A stretch of 23,718 bases of DNA from Nitrospirota bacterium (GCA_003228495.1 QIDY01000054.1:1-23718), one strand, 5' to 3'. Positions 7,914-16,466 are shown, counted from the first letter of the stretch. The notes: generated by a model from the sequence alone, not told the origin. A program made the numbers and translations.

Positions 7914-9077
7914 TTAAGAAGAGCCAAACAGAAATCGTTTAGTGTCGGGGTTTTCTCGTCTCCAAATTACATTATCAATAAAGTAATGATGAATGTTAAT
8001 GAAAATCCAAAAAATAAACATGAACATCGTTCCCCCAAATACGGTCTTATTATAGGGTATTACCGAGTCCAAGAATTCCGGGGCAGCCCAAAATCCCAAA
8101 TATCCTAAAGCCCCTCCTACCGCGATAAAACGTACAAACTTCCAGAGAGTAGTTGAGGCCAAGTCTTCCCAGCCCCTTTCTTGTTGGAAATTTTCTATTT
8201 GCGAAAAGTAGGTCTTGTTGTATTGGTATCGCCAAACGACAATGAGGTATTGCAACGAATGAAATACAGGAACGAGCAATAAAAAGAATGGATCAAGTCT
8301 GAGGGCCATCCAAATGTAAAGTGATGTGAAGTACGCGATGATGCCATTGAAGGGCAACGGACTTTTTTCAATAATGTGTTTTTTGCCTAACATTGATAAT
8401 GTAAGGCCTGTGGTAACCGTGGCGACCATGCCACATGAGTACAATATCCATATTGGAATGGAGAATGCGACGGATTGCAGGCCCCAAATATTTTCCTCGG
8501 AAATTGTCCAGTTTGTGAGTAACCAGAAAAATATCCAACATGTATACGCATTGACCAATAAGATTTTCTTTTCCGAATCGATAAAGAATTTCCGTTTTAA
8601 GACTGAATCCACAATTAACATGCCATACCCTTGTTTGACGAAATGCCAGCCAACAAAAAAGAGCATGATATTAGCTCCGTAACTTAGCATCTGCGCATCA
8701 TTCATCCCAATGCTTGTGCTGAAAAACCCAGCTAAAGCAGTAGGAACCAGAAGACCTGCAACGATGTATCGGACACGTAAGCTCTTGGATGGGTTCGTTT
8801 TGCTGATCTTTTGCCAAAAATTCTGATAAAAAATTTGATAGGAATGTGCAAAATGTGGGTGATTAATCAAATTCGCGAACCCCAAGGTAATGACGGAAGC
8901 AGCTGGTGTAGCAGCTTCTAATGGAAGAAAAATGGCGAGCAAGACAAATAAAAGGAGCGATCCTCCACCGAGACAGAGAAAATCAACGATAGGATGAAAC
9001 AGGTATTTCTCTTCTTTATGTGTCCCAGGCTCCTGGGTTACAGGTATCGTACTTGTTTCTATGGTCTCAGTTAACAC
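7914..9077 (-). CDS. uncharacterised multi-pass membrane protein with conserved-looking histidine motifs
   Basis: 387 residues with roughly nine to ten hydrophobic segments after a short hydrophilic N-terminus. I cannot assign a family. What stands out is a set of His/Asn/Trp motifs next to membrane helices: NHPHFAHSY (72-80), GWHFVKQG (143-150), HSLQY (273-277) and NIHHYFIDNVIWRR (361-374). Several histidines on separate helices are the arrangement found in membrane di-metal oxygenases and in Brp/Blh-type carotene-cleaving proteins, but the exact signatures of those families are not present, so this is only an analogy. The start is GTG at 9077 with a weak purine-rich site; no in-frame ATG exists near it. 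It is convergent with cpoB and stands alone. Confidence 0.75.
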   Translation of the reverse strand: MLTETIETSTIPVTQEPGTHKEEKYLFHPIVDFLCLGGGSLLLFVLLAIFLPLEAATPAASVITLGFANLINHPHFAHSYQIFYQNFWQKISKTNPSKSLRVRYIVAGLLVPTALAGFFSTSIGMNDAQMLSYGANIMLFFVGWHFVKQGYGMLIVDSVLKRKFFIDSEKKILLVNAYTCWIFFWLLTNWTISEENIWGLQSVAFSIPIWILYSCGMVATVTTGLTLSMLGKKHIIEKSPLPFNGIIAYFTSLYIWMALRLDPFFLLLVPVFHSLQYLIVVWRYQYNKTYFSQIENFQQERGWEDLASTTLWKFVRFIAVGGALGYLGFWAAPEFLDSVIPYNKTVFGGTMFMFIFWIFINIHHYFIDNVIWRRENPDTKRFLFGSS

Positions 9078-9555
9078 TGTAATTTTCTTTCTTTGTCGTC
9101 AAACTTCCATGGCATTGTGCGGCCCATCTTGGCCCTGCAGAAATGATCAATAAATGCATTGCTTGAATGGCAAGCTGTTGTTCATTCACCAGAGATAGAT
9201 GTCAGAAGAGTTTTTCCGAGAAACTCTTATTGCATTACCAAATTTTCCTTCTTTGGACTGAATATAAAACTAATGAGGTTGAACTTATCTGATGAACTGG
9301 TTGAGGTCATCAGGGGCTATTTCGGACTGAAGATGGTGTTTCTTAAGGGTCCACTTGGGGACCTTTAGAAAGGAAAAACAGAGAAGATTTGGTTTGTCAA
9401 TATCAATTAAGAGAGTACTCTATTTCTGAATCTACGGGGGAATGTGGACAAAGATAGCTAATGAGTCTTTTGATGGAAATCTCAGGACATTGAAATAGGA
9501 GGTATTCTCACATTCCATCTTTATGAATTATTGAGTGAGACGATCTCGAAGATCT
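9078..9555. other. intergenic stretch, no supported gene
   Basis: AT-rich sequence between two minus-strand membrane-protein genes. A plus-strand frame (9159-9368, 69 codons) has no ribosome site, starts with TTG and runs against the local gene direction, so I do not call it. A short dyad GATCTCGAAGATC (9542-9554) lies just after the stop of the upstream minus-strand gene, but there is no T run on the correct side. Confidence 0.4.
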
Positions 9556-11850
9556 TTATTTAGTCCAAAATTTGAGAACTCCGAGAATATTGGAATAGTC
9601 GTCAGTCCAAACCCGTGCACTAGGATCAGGAACAAGTCGTTGCCAACGTGGATCTTCATCAAGTATGCCGAGATCCGCAGAAGACCGGGCCATCACAACC
9701 CAATCTGATGACATGTGATATTGGAATTGTTGTTCATCACTGTCTGCACGGTATCGTTGTATCCAGCCAACAAGTTTAGCATCTGCTGCTAAGTTGCCCA
9801 TAACATTGCCGAGTTCGAGATTGCTGTTGGAAATGTGAAAGATAAGGACACCGCGCGCCGTAATTTTTTGTAAATAGAGAGCAAGGGCTTCTCGGGTAAT
9901 CAAATGTAGGGGGATTGCATCGGAACTAAAGGCATCCACGATAAGTACATCATTATGCTGATCGGGAACTTTGGCTAACGAAAGCCGTGCATCGCCAAAA
10001 ACAATGTCTGAATTTCCACCACATTCAGAGAGGTAGCGAAAATAACGGGTATCCTGAGCCAGTTGTGCAACTTTCGGATCAATTTCATGAAACGTCCAAT
10101 GTTGGTCAGGTTGTCGATAGCATGCTGATGTTCCAGCGCCAAGTCCAATAGTGGCAATTTGATGAAGGGGTATTCCTCTTTTCTGAAAAACTGCAAAGAG
10201 CTGACCAAGCGGTCCGTTGCGATGGTAATAGGTCAGTGGCTCCTTCCAACGCATGGGATCAGTATGCTGTGCGCCGTGGATTGTTCTTCCATGAACCAAA
10301 AGATGGTAGTCGCCTGCTTCGGTGCGCTGTATGGTATTCACGCCGAAAAAACTCCGCTCCCGTGTCAACACCGTGTCTTGTGTCCCTAAGAGAGTCGTCA
10401 GAAGCAGTACTGCCGCAATTCCCAAACCAAATCGCATAGGCCGGTGGCGAAAGCTATAAGTGCCGAGGCCCAACACCAAACTAAAAATAAGAATGCCAAC
10501 CATCCCCCAATTGGCAGGGTGGCTACCCGTTAGAAGGGGGCTACCCAACACCGCCAATAGTAGGGCAGGCCAGAGTAGGTCGGCTGGTGTCATCCATTTG
10601 CTGCTGGTCATGTGCCAGGGCCGCAGAAAGCAGGCCAATACCAACATTAATGGGTATTCCATGACTGAATTGAATAACAGGGGAGCGATAAGAACGTTAA
10701 AGACTCCTCCAAGCACCCCACCTAAGGACATCCACAAATAAAACTCTGTGAGATGACTCGTCCCGGGGCGGCGTTTGGCCAATTCCCCATGACAGACCAT
10801 CGTGGTAACGAAAAAGACCGCTATTGGTAGTATGATGTTTAGGAGAATCCCACCGAATTGTTGCACTCCTATTGGAATTAAGAAAAAAGGTTGAGCTGCA
10901 ACCATCCAGGAATGTGGGAGCCAGGGCCGACGAGCAAAAACAAAGACAAAGGTTAAAAGGTATAGCGTCAGGGGGAGTACCCACAGCAAAGGCACCGCTG
11001 CGACGTCTGTCGTAATATGCATGGTAACGCCCAACAACAAGCTTGATGGGACAAAGGCCAATGCTAGCCAATGCAAACGACGCGACAAGGTCGGGACTTC
11101 GTTCGATTGGATTGGAAATTGAGGGAGCAGCAGAGCGACCGTGGGTACATAACGGCGCCACATGGTGACACCACAAAGCAGAATCAAGCCGACGAGAAGG
11201 GCATAGGCCCACCCCCAAGTGAGGCTTTGCTCGTGACTCGTCAGAAGAGGCTCAAAGAACAGAGGGTAACTCAGAAGGGCGAGGATGCTGCCGAGATTAC
11301 TGGCGGCGTAAAGAAAATAGGGATCTGTCGCGGCACTATGGTTGGTATGGGAGAACCAGCGTTGTAGCAATGGTGCGTTTGTAGCGACGGCAAAGAAAGG
11401 CAGGCCGACAGAGACGGCAAATAGGCCTAGAAGCCAAGGAACTGGGGCCTCTTCTACAGGCGGGGTCCAGCCTTGCGCGACACTAATGGGTAAAAACGTT
11501 AGGACGGTGCCCATGATGATGACATGGAGCCATGCCTGCCATTTGACGTCTAATAGGTTAGTGGTGAGATGGGCATAGCTATAGCCGGCTAACAGGACGA
11601 TCTGAAAGAACAGCATAGCGGTATTCCAAACGCCCGGACTGCCTCCAAGGAGGGGCAAGACCATTTTGCCGAAGAGGGGTTGTACAGAGAAGACCAGCAG
11701 AGAGCTTAGAAAAATTGTGGACATAAAGAGGGGCAGGACGAAACCATCGCCTCCTGATGATGATATTGGAAGTGGCACATGATATAGAGGAATTGGTTGA
11801 GGAGGATGGGTATCGCCGGATCTTAACGGCGTTTCGAGAGTTGTCTTCAT
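9556..11850 (-). CDS. membrane-anchored spermidine synthase-like protein (multi-TM plus methyltransferase-fold fusion)
   Basis: 764 residues. The N-terminal two thirds (about 30-510) is a series of hydrophobic helices beginning FLSSLLVFSVQPLFGKMVLP, the recognisable front of the fused MFS/spermidine-synthase family. The C-terminal third is a Rossmann-like spermidine synthase domain: IGLGAGTSACYR (about residue 565 on), an acidic EIDP strand end that would hold the nucleoside ribose, FGDAR, and VDAFSSDAIPLHLIT, the region of the catalytic Asp. Family members are widespread but their substrate is mostly unknown; they may act on amines or lipids at the membrane rather than make spermidine. ATG 11850 gives a short Pro-rich cytoplasmic tail; no strong ribosome site is seen. 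It is monocistronic in this window and divergent from the next gene. Confidence 0.82.
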   Translation of the reverse strand: MKTTLETPLRSGDTHPPQPIPLYHVPLPISSSGGDGFVLPLFMSTIFLSSLLVFSVQPLFGKMVLPLLGGSPGVWNTAMLFFQIVLLAGYSYAHLTTNLLDVKWQAWLHVIIMGTVLTFLPISVAQGWTPPVEEAPVPWLLGLFAVSVGLPFFAVATNAPLLQRWFSHTNHSAATDPYFLYAASNLGSILALLSYPLFFEPLLTSHEQSLTWGWAYALLVGLILLCGVTMWRRYVPTVALLLPQFPIQSNEVPTLSRRLHWLALAFVPSSLLLGVTMHITTDVAAVPLLWVLPLTLYLLTFVFVFARRPWLPHSWMVAAQPFFLIPIGVQQFGGILLNIILPIAVFFVTTMVCHGELAKRRPGTSHLTEFYLWMSLGGVLGGVFNVLIAPLLFNSVMEYPLMLVLACFLRPWHMTSSKWMTPADLLWPALLLAVLGSPLLTGSHPANWGMVGILIFSLVLGLGTYSFRHRPMRFGLGIAAVLLLTTLLGTQDTVLTRERSFFGVNTIQRTEAGDYHLLVHGRTIHGAQHTDPMRWKEPLTYYHRNGPLGQLFAVFQKRGIPLHQIATIGLGAGTSACYRQPDQHWTFHEIDPKVAQLAQDTRYFRYLSECGGNSDIVFGDARLSLAKVPDQHNDVLIVDAFSSDAIPLHLITREALALYLQKITARGVLIFHISNSNLELGNVMGNLAADAKLVGWIQRYRADSDEQQFQYHMSSDWVVMARSSADLGILDEDPRWQRLVPDPSARVWTDDYSNILGVLKFWTK

Positions 11851-12261
11851 TTAACCCAATCTGTGGAATACAGGAAATTTTCCTACAAAAATAAAGAAGA
11901 GATTTAATCGTTTTTAGTTAAGTTCCAAATTAAGAGCAACATATGTGCCAGTGAAGTAAAGGGAGATTCTCTAATATGAAATCGATGGAAAACTCATAAT
12001 GACGTACAACATAGTTAAGAGAGAGAAAAGACAGACGAAGGTGCCGGGAAAAAAATGCCGGGTTGTATAGAAGAATGTAAGCCACATTTACAATTTATGT
12101 AGCCTTGAATGGCTCTTATGTTCAATTTCCTTGATACCGAGGAATTTTCTAGGAACATATGGGAATAATTACTGAAACATCCCCTCTCCTATTGTTGAAG
12201 AAATCCCGGACAGGAATGTTGCTTGAAAGTGAATGCACAGAATCTTAGGAATTTCTTCGCG
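11851..12261. other. divergent intergenic stretch between the minus-strand fusion and the GT-C-like gene
   Basis: AT-rich, expected to hold promoters in both directions. Visible features are a near-perfect palindrome AGGAAATTTTCCT (11872-11884) 22 bases upstream of the minus-strand start, and two copies of TGCCGGG separated by a run of A (about 12042-12062). No gene or clear -35/-10 pair was found. Confidence 0.4.
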
Positions 12262-12304
12262 GTTGGAACCAAATTAGCATGAGGCTCGCAGATAACGTTC
12301 CAAC
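12262..12304. repeat. 8-bp inverted repeat just upstream of the GT-C-like gene
   Basis: GTTGGAAC (12262-12269) and GTTCCAAC (12297-12304) are exact reverse complements 27 bases apart, ending 19 bases before the ATG at 12324. This could be a leader stem-loop or a two-site operator. Confidence 0.45.
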
Positions 12305-12323
12305 TTTTGAATAGAAAAGATTG

Positions 12324-14159
12324 ATGCCGATTATGGAAAATTCATTGGAAGTGAAGGAAAGCCAACGAGTAATTCCCAGCTTTCTCCTGATAGGAATATT
12401 CTGTGTGGTCCACCTGGTATCAGCATTACTTGGGCCGATTAATTTATTGAATGGAGAACTTTTAGACACAGATAGTTATACCCGATTAAATCGAGTTCTT
12501 TTTGTGCACGAGCAGGGTGATTGGAATCATTCAATTTATCCTCGAAGTAATGCTCCATTTGGAGAAAGTATTCATTGGACAAAACCAATGGACATCCTGT
12601 TGTTAGCTGGAGGAACATTTTTAGCTCTGATGATGCCATTTTCAACAGGACTTCATGCGTGGGGCGTTGTCATTAGCCCTTTATTACATGTGGTGGCATT
12701 TATGGGGATCATTTATTTACTGAGGGAGAAATTGGATCGATTAGGAATGATACTTCTTTCAATTGCTTTCCTAACTCAGCCAATTCTTGTTTCGTATTTT
12801 ATGATTGGCCGCCCCGACCACCATAGCCTGATTCTTGCCGTTTTCTGCTGGTTTTTGGTTGGAATCTACGAAGGGCCACCAAGGACACCTAACTTGAGGA
12901 AGGCTATCTTTCTCGGTGGAATGGGTGCATTAGGGTTGTGGGTCAGTGTGGAATTTTTGGTGCCGATCAGTTTATTTTTAATGGTCTCTACAGTGTTTTG
13001 GATTTGGCAAGGAGAAAAAACTGCGTTCCATATTTTTAAGATCATGACAGCGATGTTTTTGATAGCCACGTTATTTCTGTTAATAGAAAGAGCTGCTGAT
13101 GATCTGTTTATTATTGAGTATGACAAAATTTCTCTTCCCCATTGTGTGCTTTTGGGCTTATTAGCCGTGCTTTGGCTTGGAATAAGTGAGTGCCGTCTGC
13201 ATTCAAGATGGACTTTGACCATCTGGCGGAGAATGGCATTAATTGGAGTTATGAGTATGTTGCTAGGACTGGTTTACTGGAGCCTATTTCCTGGTTTTTT
13301 CAAAGGACCTCTTGACGGGATGGATCCAGCCATTCGGAAGTTAGTGTGGGATAACGTTGCGGAAACTCAACCGTTGCAAATCAGTGAAGCGATCATGAGC
13401 TTGGGGATGGGCATTCTTGTTCTTCCATGGCTGGCGATTGGCATGTGGCGAAATCAAGCGATGTTGGGTAAATATCAAGGGCTTCTTTTGTTTATCGGGG
13501 CTGGGATTTTTATTCCCTTAGCATTGTATGAATCACGCTGGACACCCTATGCAAGTATTATTTTGCTCATTCCTTATGTTGCATATGTTCGCAGGGCACT
13601 GGAATGGGTTGGAACACGATGGCCAAACAGAAAGGGAGAAGCCGCTTCTCTATTGTTCGGATTGGTATTGCTATTTTGGCCGATCACTGTGGGAACGGTG
13701 ATGGCCCTTGAGGAGCCTCAACGGGAGTCATCGACTATTGGAGATAAATGCTCGCTTCTGTCCATGACGAAATATTTGAATGTACAAGTGCCGAATAAGC
13801 CGACATCTAAGACGATTTTAGCGTTTAAAGATTTTGGGCCGGAATTGCTGTACCGGACTTCCCATCAAGTCATTGGCACGCCGATGCATCGGAATCGAGA
13901 GGGTTTAAGAGACATGCTTGCCATTATGAGGGCAGGGGATTCAGCCACCGCTGCCTCCTTTATTCACCGCCGGAATATTGATCTCATTTTAATCTGTATG
14001 CACTCGAAGGAAGAGTCCACAGCTTATGGGAATTCTTTGGGAGAAATAACTTTTTACGAGTCGCTGCTTAAAGGGGATTTGCCAGAATGGGTAAAAGAAG
14101 TAGTACTCCCGAAAGACTTAAAAAAGTCGTTTAAACTTTTTGAAGTGGTAAAAAGCTAA
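12324..14159 (+). CDS. GT-C-like multi-pass membrane glycosyltransferase candidate
   Basis: About 611 residues with some eleven to thirteen hydrophobic helices and a short soluble C-terminal domain (about 480-611). The first outside loop holds DTDSY (48-52) followed by YPRSNAPFGESIHWTKPMD (72-90). The next conserved block is GRPDHHS (162-168). An acidic DxD-like motif in the first loop of a many-helix protein is the layout of GT-C glycosyltransferases, including oligosaccharyltransferase STT3/PglB, which use polyprenyl-phosphate sugars. The PRSNAPFGE..HWT and GRPDHHS motifs recall a family of hypothetical membrane proteins seen in proteobacteria; its function is not established as far as I know. 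TTG at 12321 or ATG at 12333 are alternative starts; the ribosome site is weak. It is convergent with a GT2 gene, which could supply a lipid-linked sugar donor. Confidence 0.72.
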   Translation: MPIMENSLEVKESQRVIPSFLLIGIFCVVHLVSALLGPINLLNGELLDTDSYTRLNRVLFVHEQGDWNHSIYPRSNAPFGESIHWTKPMDILLLAGGTFLALMMPFSTGLHAWGVVISPLLHVVAFMGIIYLLREKLDRLGMILLSIAFLTQPILVSYFMIGRPDHHSLILAVFCWFLVGIYEGPPRTPNLRKAIFLGGMGALGLWVSVEFLVPISLFLMVSTVFWIWQGEKTAFHIFKIMTAMFLIATLFLLIERAADDLFIIEYDKISLPHCVLLGLLAVLWLGISECRLHSRWTLTIWRRMALIGVMSMLLGLVYWSLFPGFFKGPLDGMDPAIRKLVWDNVAETQPLQISEAIMSLGMGILVLPWLAIGMWRNQAMLGKYQGLLLFIGAGIFIPLALYESRWTPYASIILLIPYVAYVRRALEWVGTRWPNRKGEAASLLFGLVLLFWPITVGTVMALEEPQRESSTIGDKCSLLSMTKYLNVQVPNKPTSKTILAFKDFGPELLYRTSHQVIGTPMHRNREGLRDMLAIMRAGDSATAASFIHRRNIDLILICMHSKEESTAYGNSLGEITFYESLLKGDLPEWVKEVVLPKDLKKSFKLFEVVKS

Positions 14160-14238
14160 TGTATGCTTGGACTCCCTGACTGTCCATTGGCAATATTCGG
14201 TTGTCTTGCCCGTTATTTTCTCAACATTCAGGAGAAGA

Positions 14239-15240
14239 TTATTTCAGTTTTTCGTGAATTCCAGGAATAGAGAGATAGGCTAGGCGTTTGGTTTCGTGCC
14301 TTCCTCTGGTTACGGTATCCAGGACTAAACCACATGCCATGCTCAAAAAGCCTCCTAACATTAAGCCAGTCGAGAGAATAGCCGTAGGGAGTCGAGGTAC
14401 AAGGCCAGTCTCAATGTATGTCTCAATGATTGGATAGGCGAGAATGAGAGATAGGGAAAAAAGAAGGAAGCTTACGCCGGAGAAAAGAGCCAAGGGTTTT
14501 TCCTGTCTCACAAGATTCGCAATGGTTTTTAAAATCCGAAACCCATCAGAAAATGTCTTGAGTTTGCTCTCTGACCCCTCTATCCGATTTTGGAAGTGGC
14601 AGGGGATTTCCATTGCAGACATTTCTAACCGAAGGGCATGAATAGTCAGTTCGGTCTCAATCTCAAATCCTGTCGTCATGGCGGGAAACGATTTCACGAA
14701 CCGACGTGAAAAGATCCTATAGCCTGAGAGCATATCCTTGAAATTGTCTCCGAAAATCATTCTGACGATGCCGGAAAGCAAATGGTTGCCCAATTTATGC
14801 CCTGGCCGATGGGCCGTTGCTGTGGTGGGTACACGGGAGCAATTGATCATGTCTAGTCCATTGTGTATTAAGAGCTCCACGAGGGTCGGAGCTAATTGGG
14901 GATCATACGTGTTGTCTCCGTCCACCAAAATATAGATGTCGGAATCGATGTCTGCGAACATTCTTCTTACCACATAGCCTTTCCCCTGTCGAGGTTCTTG
15001 CCGAACAATTACACCAAGTTGGCGGGCTACTTCAGCTGTCCGGTCTAAGGAATTATTGTCGTAAACGAATATCTCGGCACTTGGCAATGCTTGACGAAAT
15101 CCGGCGATGACGTTCCCGATTCCTCTTTCTTCGTTGTAAGCAGGAATTAATAGGGAAACAGAAAGTTCCTGGAATGTTGGAAAGGAGCTTTCCTGCAGAC
15201 TCTGGGAGACCGTTGACTGAGAGATTGAGGCGTTTGTCAT
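14239..15240 (-). CDS. family 2 glycosyltransferase with two C-terminal membrane helices (dolichyl-/undecaprenyl-phosphate sugar synthase type)
   Basis: 333 residues. The GT2 domain begins SVSLLIPAYNEERGIG (27-42), with DNNSLDRTAEVA (61-72) for nucleotide binding and the metal-binding DGDNTYDP (107-114). FKDMLSGYRIFSRRF and TGFEIETELTIHAL are the acceptor and catalytic region of DPM1-like enzymes. Two hydrophobic helices (about 250-270 and 285-308) anchor it in the inner membrane. The family transfers a sugar from a nucleotide donor to polyprenyl phosphate for later use by GT-C enzymes, which suits the adjacent convergent gene. ATG 15240 lacks a clear ribosome site, but the 26-residue hydrophilic front before the first strand is normal. 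The sugar cannot be told from sequence. Confidence 0.85.
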   Translation of the reverse strand: MTNASISQSTVSQSLQESSFPTFQELSVSLLIPAYNEERGIGNVIAGFRQALPSAEIFVYDNNSLDRTAEVARQLGVIVRQEPRQGKGYVVRRMFADIDSDIYILVDGDNTYDPQLAPTLVELLIHNGLDMINCSRVPTTATAHRPGHKLGNHLLSGIVRMIFGDNFKDMLSGYRIFSRRFVKSFPAMTTGFEIETELTIHALRLEMSAMEIPCHFQNRIEGSESKLKTFSDGFRILKTIANLVRQEKPLALFSGVSFLLFSLSLILAYPIIETYIETGLVPRLPTAILSTGLMLGGFLSMACGLVLDTVTRGRHETKRLAYLSIPGIHEKLK

Positions 15241-16072
15241 GGGATGCGCGATTTTTTAATTAGAGGGGTTCCTCATGAGAACATCAATCAATTGAAAAAA
15301 ATCATGGAGTGATGATGAATGCCGAACTCATCACAGCCTCGTTCTTTAGCCAAAGACCGTAAAAGGTATTGTGCGAGCCATACACGTGATAATGAATCGC
15401 TCAGATTTTGATTCTTCTCAAGATCGTATATCCCATTTTTACCTGCTCTTTCTCTCAACCACTTCTCTCTTCGAAATCTAAGCAGGACTTTTTATATCAG
15501 AGACTCTCCTGTCTGGACTGTTAGAACGAGCAAGTCTTAGACAGGCTTCCGCCATTGATTTCTTTCAGGGCTAAGAAATGTATCTTGAAACATCATATTG
15601 GCTTGTATCGGCGAATATAAGCGTGAATGTAGCTTTGCCCGGATGACCTACGATTCTTTTTATGAGAAAAAATTTTACGAAACACGGAATTTCTACTCCA
15701 TTTTCGGAGAATCTATCAGGTTACATTTCTCAAATCTTGACGACATAAAAATTCTTCACGCGAATTCAAAGAAGGGTAATCACGTGTTTCATCTTTATCT
15801 TGGTGCTAAGGCAGACCAATTAATTTTTTCTCATTTCTAGATGTTAGATGAAACAATGGAAACGTTAATGCGAATTTTCTGCATCCAAATGCTTCATTAG
15901 GGGCAAGGGAATTTGAAGGTGTAAGGGGGAAATTGGAAAAGAGAGAAGGTTTTTTAAAAGAAAATTTGTGGATGAGCAATGTGAAAATCTCAGAAAGCGA
16001 ATTGATGGAAAGTTTTCAAAATTTCCTATGGTTTCTTAACGGTTATTTACTGTTTTGTGAAAGGAGAAAGAA
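15241..16072. other. intergenic stretch upstream of the Tad locus
   Basis: AT-rich sequence without a gene I can support. It contains a hairpin-like GAGGGGTTCCTC (about 15263-15274) ahead of the minus-strand GT2 gene. An 80-codon plus frame (15598-15840) begins with TTG, or ATG 15643 without a ribosome site, and resembles nothing; I leave it uncalled. The Tad promoter should lie in the right half or just after it. Confidence 0.4.
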
Positions 16073-16141
16073 ATGAAATTCTTTGTCAAGGTTTTTGAAT
16101 GTTTGTCGATAATGGATCAATTCAATTCATTGGCAAGATGA
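16073..16141 (+). CDS. 22-codon ORF with a strong ribosome site, possible leader peptide or pilin remnant
   Basis: ATG 16073 is preceded by AAAGGAGA (16060-16067), one of the best ribosome sites in the window, and the ORF ends at TGA 16139-16141. The product begins MKFFVKVFE, similar in feel to the short basic leader of Flp pilins, but it has no G-x4-EY core. Its stop overlaps ATG 16138 of another open frame (ATGA), which then runs through the riboswitch and is unlikely to be a protein. It may be a leader peptide, an eroded pilin gene, or chance. Confidence 0.25.
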   Translation: MKFFVKVFECLSIMDQFNSLAR

Positions 16142-16287
16142 AAAATATGAAAGCGATGCACAAAGAAAATCAAGAAAATCAGGGAAATCTCATGCGATCT
16201 ACTTCCCGTATAGGTTGTCGGAAAACGAGGGGACGTTTGAGATGGGTGCACGAACATCTGCAAATAACCAGGTTATACAGCTTCAGT

Positions 16288-16403
16288 CGGGTGCCTCTTC
16301 CCGATAAAGGCGAACGCGTTGGAAGGCGTGGGCGCAAAGCTACGGGTCAAGGCTGGGCCTTGATTGCCGGGCTGCCGAAGGAACAATCCCATGAGAGGCA
16401 GCG
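16288..16403 (+). ncRNA. GEMM-I cyclic di-GMP riboswitch in the leader of flp1
   Basis: The aptamer core matches the GEMM-I pattern. AUAAAGGCGAAC (16304-16315) is the 5' core strand. A short hairpin follows, ACGC (16314-16317) with GCGT (16326-16329) around a GGAA loop. Next comes the hallmark GGCGCAAAGC (16331-16340), then CUACGGG and a perfect stem TCAAGGC/GCCTTGA (16347-16353 with 16357-16363), and GCCGGGCUGCCGAAG (16366-16380) closing the fold. CTTC/GAAG (16297-16300, 16377-16380) and TGCCTCT/AGAGGCA (16292-16298, 16394-16400) can form P1 and its extension. Aligned to the Vc2 aptamer, the base equivalent to G20 is G and that of A47 is A, which favours c-di-GMP over cAMP-GMP. The pilin start codon is about 70 bases downstream. 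Confidence 0.88.
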
Positions 16404-16444
16404 TACATGTCAGGACTTCCGGGCATACTGACAGTGCGTTTTTT
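16401..16444 (+). terminator. candidate intrinsic terminator in the riboswitch expression platform
   Basis: TGTCAG (16408-16413) pairs with CTGACA (16428-16433) around a 14-base loop; an interrupted lower stem (GC/CG bases at 16401-16403 and 16437-16438) brings it against TTTTTT (16439-16444). It lies immediately after the aptamer and before the flp1 ribosome site, the position expected for a transcription-terminating platform. The stem is only moderate. Confidence 0.5.
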
Positions 16445-16460
16445 CACTTTTTCGCCCGAC

Positions 16461-16466
16461 AAGGAG
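16461..16466 (+). promoter_or_regulatory. flp1 ribosome binding site
   Basis: AAGGAG, 7 bases before ATG 16474, near ideal, as expected for a highly expressed pilin. It fixes the start of a gene too short for routine ORF calling. Confidence 0.8.

Noticed and set aside
9159..9368. 69-codon plus-strand frame
   Set aside because: TTG start, no ribosome site, AT-rich composition like the surrounding non-coding DNA.
10697..11218. 173-codon plus/minus shadow frame inside the spermidine synthase-like gene
   Set aside because: Alternative frame of a clearly coding, membrane-protein sequence; Cys/Arg/Ser-rich composition typical of a shadow.
15598..15840. 80-codon plus-strand frame upstream of the Tad locus
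   Set aside because: TTG start, internal ATG also lacks a ribosome site, and no recognisable domain; could be real but not supported.
16300..16307. CCCGATAA resembling a sigma28 -10 element
   Set aside because: It is part of the conserved aptamer 5' strand and lacks a matching TAAA -35 about 15 bases upstream.
16099..16431. 110-codon plus-strand open frame before flp1
   Set aside because: It runs straight through the riboswitch aptamer and terminator; its composition there simply reflects the structured RNA, and its start has no ribosome site.
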